Shown one piece after another: positions 27,503-38,272 of a DNA stretch of 64,000 nt. Positions within the stretch are counted from its first letter, which is position 1, and each line of letters starts with the position of its first letter. The notes below the pieces were generated by a model that was not told where the DNA came from, made no database searches, and worked only from the letters and a program-made list of their open reading frames with translations. The position numbers and the translations under genes are program-made. The stretch comes from AWTP1-13 sp963814055 (GTDB lineage Bacteria; Pseudomonadota; Alphaproteobacteria; Rhizobiales; Hyphomicrobiaceae): assembly GCA_963814055.1 (NCBI GenBank), contig CAWFBJ010000030.1:248001-312000 (forward strand). Direction: 5' to 3'.

Positions 27503-27638
27503 GATCCATCTCTGGGATTCGTGCCCAGCCTGAGCCGGGCTTATATGCGAGGACAGAGCCTCGCTGTCAGGTCCAGATTTTGTATCGGCTCGGTCAATCG
27601 TGTGATCAGTTTCGCTCGAGCTTAGAACGCCGAACCGT

Positions 27639-27660
27639 GCCCTCGCGCTGCGGCGAGGGC
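27639..27660 (+). repeat. 8-bp GC-rich hairpin in the uvrA upstream region
   Basis: GCCCTCGC (27639-27646) pairs with GCGAGGGC (27653-27660) around a 6-nt loop. No T-tract follows. Its role is undetermined: it could be a structural terminator or the remnant of a dispersed palindrome. Confidence 0.45.
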
Positions 27661-27965
27661 TGGGTGACTATCAGGTGGTGTCATCCGCTCCTCCGCTAGC
27701 TGTTGATCCTGCCGACTTCCGTCCTCACAACCGGGGGTGCTGCCGTACGGCCCGCTTCGTCCATGGCCGAGAGCCTGTGACCGGCAGCGACGGTCGCCGA
27801 TAGTGAATTCTGAACCCTATTTGCGCGATGTCAAGCAGCTGCCGATCACAAGTTGAGACTAGCCTGCTATGTGTACATCGGCCCTGACATTTCCTGTCAG
27901 CAGCGCTGTTCCCCATCCCGTTGCTGCATTGCCGTTGCCACCCCAATTAAGCTAGACCCGCGCCC

Positions 27966-31220
<3,255 letters not shown>

Positions 31221-31245
31221 TTGACTATAATCTTTGCACCAATTG

Positions 31246-31995
31246 ATGTTTGGGGGCGTACCGCTGAAGACACCCTTCAGTTTCTTTCTGGTACTGGGAA
31301 CGTTTCTGATTGCGCTCGTCTTTTGCTCAATACAGCTGCTCAGATTTGGTCCGGCCATCCGGAAGCTGAACAAGATCGAAGTTCTTGCTCAGCTCTATCA
31401 TTTGGCCGAGACGCAGCGCGAGATGACACGGGAGTTCGGTCAGGCTATCGCAGCTTCGAATGCAGTGCGCGCGGAACTCGATGCGTTACGCGAGTTCATA
31501 GCCGAAGCCCAAGAGAAAATGTCGGAGTACAACGCCGACAAAATCACTCAGGCGCGTTTGCAGGAGGACAAAGAAGACACCGGCCACCCGGGGTTCTTCC
31601 GCCGGCTCAGCCCCGTTGGGCCGCGCGAACGAACCCCAGACGAGCTTTTCGCTGAAATGCGGGCTGCGTGGGACAAATTCACCGGTGTATTTAAGCGGCG
31701 ACTGGAAGAAGCGAAGATCACGCCTCAGCTCAACCGGATTGGCAAGATGACCTATATGCTGAGTGACAAGCGCAGAAAGAAGCCGCTGCCGATCGAGACT
31801 GCGAACCTCATCACCGCTCTTCACAGTCAGTATCGACGCTACATAGCGCTTCGACAGATTAGCGCGCTTGAGCACGACAATTTTGTGCAACTCGTCGAGA
31901 CGGCCATACACGAGCTTGAAGTTGCGCCGAGGCAAGGAGAATTAGTTCTGCCAGCAAACGGCCGTGGAGAAGAGCACTCTCCCACACTCAATTGA
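31246..31995 (+). CDS. Hypothetical membrane-anchored protein
   Basis: A 249-residue protein with one N-terminal membrane helix (FSFFLVLGTFLIALVFCSIQ, about residues 8-30). A cytoplasmic or periplasmic helical domain rich in Glu, Arg and Gln follows (LAQLYHLAETQREMTREFGQ, ALREFIAEAQEKMSEYNADK), probably coiled coil. A conserved-looking block, RIGKMTYMLSDKRRKKPLPI, lies near residue 170. The ATG at 31246 is chosen over an in-frame TTG at 31234. I do not recognise the family. It resembles the product at 26842-27402 only in overall layout (short anchor plus helical domain). Confidence 0.6.
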   Translation: MFGGVPLKTPFSFFLVLGTFLIALVFCSIQLLRFGPAIRKLNKIEVLAQLYHLAETQREMTREFGQAIAASNAVRAELDALREFIAEAQEKMSEYNADKITQARLQEDKEDTGHPGFFRRLSPVGPRERTPDELFAEMRAAWDKFTGVFKRRLEEAKITPQLNRIGKMTYMLSDKRRKKPLPIETANLITALHSQYRRYIALRQISALEHDNFVQLVETAIHELEVAPRQGELVLPANGRGEEHSPTLN

Positions 31996-32036
31996 TCGAT
32001 CACCATCCGGGTCTGTAGTGACGCGGGCAGCTTGAT

Positions 32037-32064
32037 GGATCCTCGGGACGAGCCCGAGGATGAC
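32037..32064 (-). repeat. P-family palindrome, extra copy left of the nuclease element
   Basis: Reads GGATCC-type end, arms ATCCTCGGG (32039-32047) and CCCGAGGAT (32053-32061) around a 5-nt loop, then GAC. Orientation is the same as the copy at 32573-32600 and opposite to the one at 32179-32206, which lies 114 bp to the right. The intervening 32065-32178 shows no gene. Confidence 0.85.
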
Positions 32065-32172
32065 ACTTGTTGGGCAGTTGTGCCTGGGAATTGACCTTTA
32101 GTGTTAGCGGCGGGGGTGTCGGAGCCCTGTCTTGGCGAGGTGGCTCGTTGGTAGCCAACCTCGGCCACGCAC

Positions 32173-32541
32173 TCACCCGTCATCCTCGGCCTTGGGCCGA
32201 GGATCCAGCGTTCCGCGAGGGAGAAGCATTGGGACAGGCGCCACCCCGGGCAGTGTCGGATACAAGTCGAGCCAGTGCGGGTTGGTGCGCTCGACCAGGT
32301 TGATCTTCCAGGCGCGGTTGTAGCGCTTGAGGTTCTTCTCGCGCTGGATGGCTTCGCGGGCGCTGGTGAATTCCTCGAACCAGACGAGCGTGTGCACGCG
32401 GTAGCGGCGCGTGAAGGCTGAGCCCGTGCCGGCGCGGTGCTGCTCGACGCGCTGGATCAGGCCGTTGGTGACGCCGACGTAGAGCGTGCCGCGCGGTCGG
32501 CTGGCGAGTATGTAGGTCCAGTAGCTGCGCACGGCGGACAT
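32173..32541 (-). CDS. Small single-domain GIY-YIG nuclease (YhbQ/UPF0213-like)
   Basis: A 122-residue endonuclease-fold protein. The GIY-YIG core is YWTYILASRPRGTLYVGVTN, followed by the catalytic-type Arg in LIQRVEQHR and the Glu in REAIQREKNLKRYNRAWKIN. The C terminus ...NPHWLDLYPTLPGV is the usual end of the domain. The reading frame then continues through a P-family palindrome, which supplies the last residues LDPRPKAEDDG before the stop. Another palindrome of opposite orientation lies 32 bp before the start codon. The start at 32541 is preferred over an in-frame ATG at 32703, because the longer form would translate the upstream palindrome. The biological role of these small nucleases is unclear; a link with the flanking repeats is inference. 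Confidence 0.9.
   Translation of the reverse strand: MSAVRSYWTYILASRPRGTLYVGVTNGLIQRVEQHRAGTGSAFTRRYRVHTLVWFEEFTSAREAIQREKNLKRYNRAWKINLVERTNPHWLDLYPTLPGVAPVPMLLPRGTLDPRPKAEDDG
32179..32206 (+). repeat. P-family palindrome overlapping the 3' end of the GIY-YIG gene
   Basis: GTC, then arms ATCCTCGGC (32182-32190) and GCCGAGGAT (32196-32204) around a 5-nt loop, then CC. It encodes the last residues of the nuclease on the minus strand. With the inverted copy at 32573-32600 it brackets the gene, the outer ends again being GTCAT...ATGAC. Confidence 0.9.
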
Positions 32542-32572
32542 ACCTTCTGCGGGCGACAGTATGCGGCGCGAT

Positions 32573-32600
32573 GGATCCTCGGCACAAGGCCGAGGATGAC
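32573..32600 (-). repeat. P-family palindrome immediately upstream of the GIY-YIG gene
   Basis: GG, arms ATCCTCGGC (32575-32583) and GCCGAGGAT (32589-32597) around the loop acaag, then GAC. The arms are identical to those of the copy at 32179-32206, in opposite orientation. It lies between the divergent nuclease and cytochrome genes. Confidence 0.9.
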
Positions 32601-32701
32601 GTGCGTAGATAGGGTGGCGCTCAACCAACTGACGTAGCGGGCGCGGTGCGGTGAGCGTGCTATGCTCCTGCGGCAACGGGTGAACCGGGTGAGGAAGTGC
32701 C

Positions 32702-33142
32702 ATGCACCGCTATGCCGTTCTGCTCTTGCTCGGGCTCGCTCTGGGACTGCCGGGGTCCACGTCGGCGCAGGCGCCGGCCAAGGACGAGCGCCGCGCGGTC
32801 GCGCTCACCGAGCCAACCCTCGTCTACGTCCTGACCGAGATGCGCAACCTGATGGAGGCGCTCCAGGGCGTCATGGAGTCAGCAGGCAAGGGCGATTGGG
32901 ACAAGGCGGCGGCCGCGGCGGACAAGTCCGGCATGAAGGCGTCCAAGGCCACGCCGAAGGAAGTGACGGCGGAGCTGCCTGACGAGATCCGGCAGATGAG
33001 CCGGCAGATGCGCCTGGCCTTCGATGCCGTGGCGGAAACCGCGACCGGCAAGCGCGATGCGGCGGCGGTCAGCGCCAAGGTGGCGGAGACCATGACCTTC
33101 TGCAATACCTGCCATCAGGGGTATCGGTTCACACAGAAGTAG
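32702..33142 (+). CDS. Cytochrome c'-like periplasmic protein
   Basis: A 146-residue protein with a signal peptide (MHRYAVLLLLGLALGLPGSTSAQA), an all-helical body and a C-terminal heme-binding motif CNTCHQGYR (Cys 134, Cys 137, His 138). A heme near the C terminus of a four-helix bundle is the cytochrome c' family layout. Electron transfer or NO/ligand binding in the periplasm is plausible. It stands alone, with the LysR gene convergent downstream. Confidence 0.8.
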   Translation: MHRYAVLLLLGLALGLPGSTSAQAPAKDERRAVALTEPTLVYVLTEMRNLMEALQGVMESAGKGDWDKAAAAADKSGMKASKATPKEVTAELPDEIRQMSRQMRLAFDAVAETATGKRDAAAVSAKVAETMTFCNTCHQGYRFTQK

Positions 33143-33276
33143 CGGTGGATGCCGAGGCCGCCGCGTCGTGCCGGAGGCACGCAAGAGAAGGCTAAGAAGC
33201 AGGCGGCGGAGTAGGCGTGCGGGATTTCGCGGTGCCCCTACCGGCCGTAAGCCCTGATTGCAGACCTGCCGTCATG

Positions 33277-34182
33277 CTAGTTCGGTCCATACTTCGCCGC
33301 TATCTTCCGCAGCTCCACGACCAGCGGCTTCACGGATGGCGAAAGGTCGGCATGGCGGCGGCGAATGAGTCCTGCTTCGCGCCGGAACTGAAGCTGGCTA
33401 TGGTCGATTGTGACAATTCCTTGCGCATGCTCTTGCGTCAGGATCTGCGAGGTCGATAGCCCGATGCAATCCGACGCCTTGAGCATGGCCAGCTTCAGCG
33501 AGAGCGAATCTGTCTCGACGGCGATAATCGGCTCCGGAAGACCGGCTTGGACGAAGGCGCGCGACAGCCGCTGCCGGACCAGTTCCTGTCTTCCGGGCAG
33601 GATCCAGCGCTGTGCCACGTAGTCGGCCAGAGTCCGGTCGCGTTTCCTCAAGAGAGGATGCTCGTTGCGGCCGACGACTTTGATAACGTCGCTGGTGAGA
33701 CGCAGAAAGCGCAGGTCCGGATCAACCCTGTTGTCCGGCAGGGCGCCGATCACCACGTCGAGCTCTCCCAACCGCAACCGCCGGATCAGTCTGTCCGGGA
33801 AACCCGTGTCGACGGCAAAACGGATATTGGGATTTTGTGCCATCACGCGCGCGATCGAGGCGGGCAGGTGCCGGCTCAACCACGAGGGTCCCGCGCCAAT
33901 GCGTGCCTGCCCGACCTTGCCGCCGGCAATGCCGCCGATTTCCAAGCGCGCCTCTGCAAATTGGGATGCAATCAATTTGACATGCTTGGCGAGTGCGCGC
34001 CCCAATTCCGTCAGCTCGATGCCGCGGCCGCGTCGGTGATAAAGCCGCGTGCCCAGCTCGCGCTGCAGACGGTGCATGCTCTTGGATAGCCCAGGCTGGC
34101 TGATGCTCATCGCTTCTGCCGCGTGGCTGAGATTCAGACGCTCGGCGGTGGCGAGGAACAGCTGTAGCTGGCGGTAGTCCAT
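33277..34182 (-). CDS. LysR-family transcriptional regulator of the sulfatase/ABC cluster
   Basis: A 301-residue regulator: N-terminal winged helix-turn-helix (MDYRQLQLFLATAERLNLSH, AAEAMSISQPGLSKSMHRLQ) and a C-terminal periplasmic-binding-protein-like effector domain (about 90-300). It is divergently transcribed from the binding-protein gene at 34346, with 163 bp between starts. This is the usual arrangement for a LysR protein controlling its neighbour, probably together with sulfatase substrate or sulfur status. I could not pick a convincing T-N11-A operator by eye. Confidence 0.88.
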   Translation of the reverse strand: MDYRQLQLFLATAERLNLSHAAEAMSISQPGLSKSMHRLQRELGTRLYHRRGRGIELTELGRALAKHVKLIASQFAEARLEIGGIAGGKVGQARIGAGPSWLSRHLPASIARVMAQNPNIRFAVDTGFPDRLIRRLRLGELDVVIGALPDNRVDPDLRFLRLTSDVIKVVGRNEHPLLRKRDRTLADYVAQRWILPGRQELVRQRLSRAFVQAGLPEPIIAVETDSLSLKLAMLKASDCIGLSTSQILTQEHAQGIVTIDHSQLQFRREAGLIRRRHADLSPSVKPLVVELRKIAAKYGPN

Positions 34183-34345
34183 ATCTATATCCTGGCAGTC
34201 ATGGATCTAGCTACTTTCGGTCAGTTGTCGTTACGGTGCAAGTGTTTCACGGTTTGAGCAACCGCAGCGATGCATGAATGACATCCTCGCTTGAACCGGG
34301 GACATGGTCGGCGGCGCTGCCAAAACGATTGCGGGAGGTTCGGCA

Positions 34346-35395
34346 ATGTGGATCGCGCGGCGCTCGGTGCTCAAGGGGCTAGCAGCCGGTGGAACTGTGA
34401 CCGTGATCGGTCCCGGCGCCTGGGCGCAGGCGGCAGGACCGGCGGAGGCAAGCCAGATCGACATTGCCAAGGCGAAGGCCGAGGGCAAGCTCGTTCTGTA
34501 CACAAGTCTCGATACGCAAATCGTCGACGCCATCAATGCGGAGTTCACCAAGAGGTACGGCATCGAGGTGCAGTACTTCCGCGGCGGCTCGTCGGATGTG
34601 ACGTCCAAGGTGCTGGCGGAAGCCGATGCGGGCCGGCCCCAGGCGGACATGGTCGACGCCTCCGATCTTGCCGCCCTGCTCTTGATGAAAGAGCGCGGTC
34701 TGCTCAAGCCCTTCAAGTCGCCGGCCATGGACGCTGTCAGCAAGGAACTGCGCGATCCTGACGGCACCTGGATTACGGATCGGCTCACCCAGGCTGTCAT
34801 TCAGTTCAACACGAAGGAATTCGGCGCAACTCCCCCGTCGACCTGGGCCGATCTCGGCAAGGCCGCCGGCCGCCTTGTATACTTCTCCAGTCCCTACGGT
34901 GATGGCGCACCGCGCCTCTACACACTGGCTAAGCATCTTGGTTGGGACCTCCTCAAGGTCCTGGCCGCGACCAAGCCGTTGCGCGTGCAGACACCACAGG
35001 TCATGGCGCAAGTGTTGGAGCGCGGCGAACGTGGCGCGGGCTTTCTGCAGAACGACAACATCGCCTGGCGCTCCAAATTGCAAGGGAAGCCGACCGACTA
35101 CGTGTTTCCGGCCGTGGGCGTACCAACCGAGATTGGAGCTTGTGGCTTGCTCAAGAGTTCGACACGGCCTCACGCAGCCGCCCTCTATTACGAGTGGTGG
35201 ATGGGAGCGGAAGGCCAAGCACTCCTTGTCAAAGGCGGCAAGTACTCGAGCCGCACCGACGTCGCGCCACCTGAGGGCAGTACGCCGCTGTCCAAGCTGA
35301 AACTGCTGACTCTCGACTACGCCGAATACGGCAAGAACAAAGTCAAAATCCTCGATCAGATGGCCTCTACTTTCGGCGGCGAGTGGGGCAACTGA
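34346..35395 (+). CDS. ABC transporter substrate-binding protein with Tat signal (Fe3+/FbpA fold type)
   Basis: Periplasmic solute-binding protein of about 349 residues. The start at 34346 gives MWIARRSVLKGLAAGGTVTV, a twin-arginine signal (RRSVLKG) ending near AWAQA, consistent with the tatABC genes in this window. The mature part (KLVLYTSLDTQIVDAINAEF, QADMVDASDLAALLLMKERG, GACGLLKSSTRPHAAALYYE) follows the class of binding proteins used for Fe3+, thiamine, polyamines and organo-phosphorus or sulfur compounds. In context the ligand may be a sulfate ester, but sequence alone does not show this. It is the first gene of a run with the permease, ATPase and sulfatase genes. Confidence 0.85.
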   Translation: MWIARRSVLKGLAAGGTVTVIGPGAWAQAAGPAEASQIDIAKAKAEGKLVLYTSLDTQIVDAINAEFTKRYGIEVQYFRGGSSDVTSKVLAEADAGRPQADMVDASDLAALLLMKERGLLKPFKSPAMDAVSKELRDPDGTWITDRLTQAVIQFNTKEFGATPPSTWADLGKAAGRLVYFSSPYGDGAPRLYTLAKHLGWDLLKVLAATKPLRVQTPQVMAQVLERGERGAGFLQNDNIAWRSKLQGKPTDYVFPAVGVPTEIGACGLLKSSTRPHAAALYYEWWMGAEGQALLVKGGKYSSRTDVAPPEGSTPLSKLKLLTLDYAEYGKNKVKILDQMASTFGGEWGN

Positions 35396-35427
35396 TGACT
35401 GCGCGCGGCATCGGGGAATAGCAGGGC

Positions 35428-37170
35428 GTGCCAGCTATCGCGTCAGCCAATCTGCCCGCCGACGTCCGCCGGGCGCCTTCAGCCCGCCGGTTCGGTCTCC
35501 AGGGTGTCGTGCTCGGGTTGGCCGTGGCACTGCTGCTGTTCCTGGTGGGCTATCCGCTGTTGTGGCTGTTCCTGGGCGCGCTCGGCGTTCCGCAGTCATT
35601 CGGTCTTGAGCATGTGCAGCGCGCGTTCACGCGACCGCAAAATTACGCAGCCCTCATCAACACGCTGCAACTGGCGTTGGGCACCGGCATCATGAGCGTA
35701 TTCATCGGCGTGCCGCTGGCATGGGCAACCGCGCGCACCGACATGCCGCTGCGCCAAGTGGTGCATGCGCTTGTGGCGCTTTCATACATCATGCCGCCCT
35801 ATCTCACCGCCCTCGCCTACATTTTTCTTCTCGGGCCGGATGCCGGACATTTCAATCGCCTGCTGCAGCGTGCTTTCGGCTTCGAATCCGGACCGCTCAA
35901 CATCTTCAGCATGCCGGGCGTGATCTTCGTTATCGGCATCCACGTCTTTGCCTTCACCTACTTCCTCACCCACAGCGCCTTGAAATCGGTGGATGCGTCC
36001 CTCGAAGAGTCCGCGCAGATGCTGGGGGCACGACGCTGGCAGACGGCGCTGCGGATCAACCTTCCCCTGGTGGCGCCCGCCGTCACGGGTGGCGCCCTGC
36101 TGGCAGCGATCAACTCGCTGGCGCTGTTCGGCCCCCAGGCCATCATCGGCACCCCCGCGCAGATAACATTCCTGCCAACGCGCATCTACGCCACCATCGG
36201 CAGCTATCCGCCGCGCTGGGCGGAAGCCTCGGCGCTGTCACTCCTGCTGGTCGTGCTGACGGTCGCGGGGCTAGCAGTGCAGCGCGGCTATCTGGAACGC
36301 CGCTCCTATGTCACGGTCGGTGGACGTGGTGTGCGCACTCAGATCATCGACCTCGGAGCCTGGCGCTGGCCGCTGCTCGCCTTCTGCCTGATGGTGGTGT
36401 TTTTCAGCGCCGTTGCGCCCATCGGCGTACTGACACTCAATGCCTTTTCCAAGAGCTGGACCGACCCACTCTCCCTCAGCAATTTGACGCTGACGCACTT
36501 CAATACGGCTTTGTTCCAAGACCAAGTCGCGGCACGCGGCATCCTCAACAGCCTGAAGCTCGCCACTGCCGCGGCAACAATCGCCGTCGTGATCGGTGCG
36601 GCTGTCGCTTATCTCGACCTGCGCACCAACGTAAGAGGGCGGCGAATACTCGACTATCTCGCCATCCTTCCGCTCGGCCTGCCGGGCACTGTGATGGCCG
36701 TCGGAATTCTCCTGGCCTTCATCCGCCTGCCGATCCCCATTTACGGCACTCTTTGGATTCTGCTCGCAGCCTACGTTGCACGCTTCATCCCGCTGGCCAC
36801 GCGCAGCGCCAACGCCACTTTCCGACAGATCGACCCATCGCTCGAAGAGGCGGGCCGCATCACGGGGGCCTCATGGCTGCACGCTATCCGTCGCATCCTG
36901 ATGCCCTTGTCACGCCCTGGCTTGCTGGTCGCGTTCCTGCTCGTGTTCATTCCAGCTTTCGGTGAGCTCAGTGCCACCATCCTGCTTTACACCGGGGGCA
37001 CGGAGACCATTGCAATCGCCATTTACCGGCTGAACGATCTAGGCCAGCTCGAAGTCGTCTCCGCCCTGGCCGTATTCACTATCGTCGTCGTGTTGACGTT
37101 AGCAGCCTTGGTCAATTGGCTTTCCGGTTCGAGCTGGACGTCTGTCGAAACACCTGCGGTGCGAGGCTGA
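35428..37170 (+). CDS. ABC transporter permease, two fused membrane domains (FbpB type)
   Basis: A 580-residue inner-membrane protein starting at GTG 35428. Two homologous halves of about six helices each carry the ATPase-docking EAA loops: EESAQMLGARRWQTALRINL in the first and EEAGRITGASWLHAIRRILM in the second. Fused permeases of this sort pair with one FbpA-type binding protein and one FbpC-type ATPase, both encoded beside it. The gene ends 4 bp before the ATPase start. Confidence 0.9.
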   Translation: MPAIASANLPADVRRAPSARRFGLQGVVLGLAVALLLFLVGYPLLWLFLGALGVPQSFGLEHVQRAFTRPQNYAALINTLQLALGTGIMSVFIGVPLAWATARTDMPLRQVVHALVALSYIMPPYLTALAYIFLLGPDAGHFNRLLQRAFGFESGPLNIFSMPGVIFVIGIHVFAFTYFLTHSALKSVDASLEESAQMLGARRWQTALRINLPLVAPAVTGGALLAAINSLALFGPQAIIGTPAQITFLPTRIYATIGSYPPRWAEASALSLLLVVLTVAGLAVQRGYLERRSYVTVGGRGVRTQIIDLGAWRWPLLAFCLMVVFFSAVAPIGVLTLNAFSKSWTDPLSLSNLTLTHFNTALFQDQVAARGILNSLKLATAAATIAVVIGAAVAYLDLRTNVRGRRILDYLAILPLGLPGTVMAVGILLAFIRLPIPIYGTLWILLAAYVARFIPLATRSANATFRQIDPSLEEAGRITGASWLHAIRRILMPLSRPGLLVAFLLVFIPAFGELSATILLYTGGTETIAIAIYRLNDLGQLEVVSALAVFTIVVVLTLAALVNWLSGSSWTSVETPAVRG

Positions 37171-37174
37171 CGGG

Positions 37175-38272
37175 ATGGCGTTCATCGATATCGCCGGCAT
37201 CGACAAGAGCTTCGGCAAGTTCAAGGCGCTGAGCGGTATTGAACTCACCATCGCCGAACGCGAGTTCATAACGTTTCTCGGACCGTCAGGCTGCGGCAAG
37301 ACGACCATGCTGCGCACGCTTGCCGGTTTCCTGACGCCCGACAGGGGCAGCATTCACGTCGCGGGCCAAATGCTCTCCTCGCAGCAGGCCGTGGTGCCGC
37401 CCGAGGAACGCCGCATGGGCATGGTTTTCCAGAACTACGCCGTGTGGCCGCACATGTCGGTATTCGAGAACGTGGCCTTCGGTCTTCGCCTGCAGAAACT
37501 GGCACGGGCCGAGATCGCAGAGCGCGTTGATCGCATCATCGGCGCTGTCGGGCTGGAGGGCTTGGAGCGCCGTCATCCAGGGCAGCTCTCCGGCGGCCAG
37601 CAGCAGCGCGTGGCGCTGGCGCGTTCGCTGGTCGTCGAACCATCCATCCTGCTGCTCGACGAGCCGCTGTCGAACCTCGATGCCAAGCTGCGCGAGCGCA
37701 TGCGCACAGAGCTCAAGACGCTGCAGCGACGGACCGGCATTACCTTTGTCTACGTCACCCACGATCAGGCGGAGGCGATGGCGCTGTCGGACCGCATCGT
37801 CGTGTTCAATCAAGGAACCGTGCAGCAGGTCGGCACGCCCCGCGATGTCTACGAGCGGCCAGCCAACCTGTTCGTTGCCGACTTCATGGGGCTGGTCAAC
37901 AAAGTCCCGGGCACTCTGATTGAACGTCGTGAGGGCAGCGCCCGAATACGGATCGGCGGGCAGACGATCGAGGCATTCACGGCGGACGGTATCGACACCA
38001 CCGGCCCGGTCATCGTCGCCATCCGCCCGGAGGCTATCCGCCTCGGCAACGCGGATCAGGCTGCCGGCCATAACGTGCTCGCTGGCACGATCGTGGAAAG
38101 CTCTTTCCTCGGCAATATCGTCGATCACCAGATCGACGTCGGCGGCTTGATGATGCGCGTGCAAGGCGACCGGCAACAAACCTATGCGCCCGGCGCGGCG
38201 GTCAATCTGATTATCCCGATCGCCGAGTGCGTGGCCATGCGCGGTGATCCAAGCCAACAGGTCAACACATGA
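37175..38272 (+). CDS. ABC transporter ATP-binding protein (FbpC/PotA type)
   Basis: A 365-residue ATPase with Walker A GPSGCGKTTMLR, Q-loop MVFQNYAVWPHM, signature LSGGQQQRVALARSLV, Walker B LLLDEPLSNLDAKLRERM, switch His in YVTHDQAEAMAL and a C-terminal TOBE domain (from about residue 285). It completes the importer with the two upstream genes. Its stop overlaps the start of the first sulfatase (ATGA at 38269-38272), so import and hydrolysis are translationally coupled. Confidence 0.93.
   Translation: MAFIDIAGIDKSFGKFKALSGIELTIAEREFITFLGPSGCGKTTMLRTLAGFLTPDRGSIHVAGQMLSSQQAVVPPEERRMGMVFQNYAVWPHMSVFENVAFGLRLQKLARAEIAERVDRIIGAVGLEGLERRHPGQLSGGQQQRVALARSLVVEPSILLLDEPLSNLDAKLRERMRTELKTLQRRTGITFVYVTHDQAEAMALSDRIVVFNQGTVQQVGTPRDVYERPANLFVADFMGLVNKVPGTLIERREGSARIRIGGQTIEAFTADGIDTTGPVIVAIRPEAIRLGNADQAAGHNVLAGTIVESSFLGNIVDHQIDVGGLMMRVQGDRQQTYAPGAAVNLIIPIAECVAMRGDPSQQVNT

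Larger units (their letters stand above)
27403..27965. other. 563-bp intergenic region upstream of uvrA
   Basis: No open frame here has coding character that I trust. It holds three hairpins: 27474-27502, 27639-27660 and CTGACA/TGTCAG at 27884-27900. Short AT-richer stretches near 27930-27960 could contain the uvrA promoter. I looked for the alphaproteobacterial SOS box GTTC-N7-GTTC and found only GTTC followed, one base out of register, by GTTG around 27908-27922, which is not convincing. Confidence 0.5.

Noticed and set aside
27900..27965. SOS (LexA) box upstream of uvrA
   Set aside because: The alphaproteobacterial motif GTTC-N7-GTTC is not matched. Only GTTC followed, one base out of register, by GTTG is present.
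32173..32703. A longer GIY-YIG protein starting at 32703
   Set aside because: It would translate the upstream palindrome and 54 residues without family character, and its start falls on the start of the divergent cytochrome gene.
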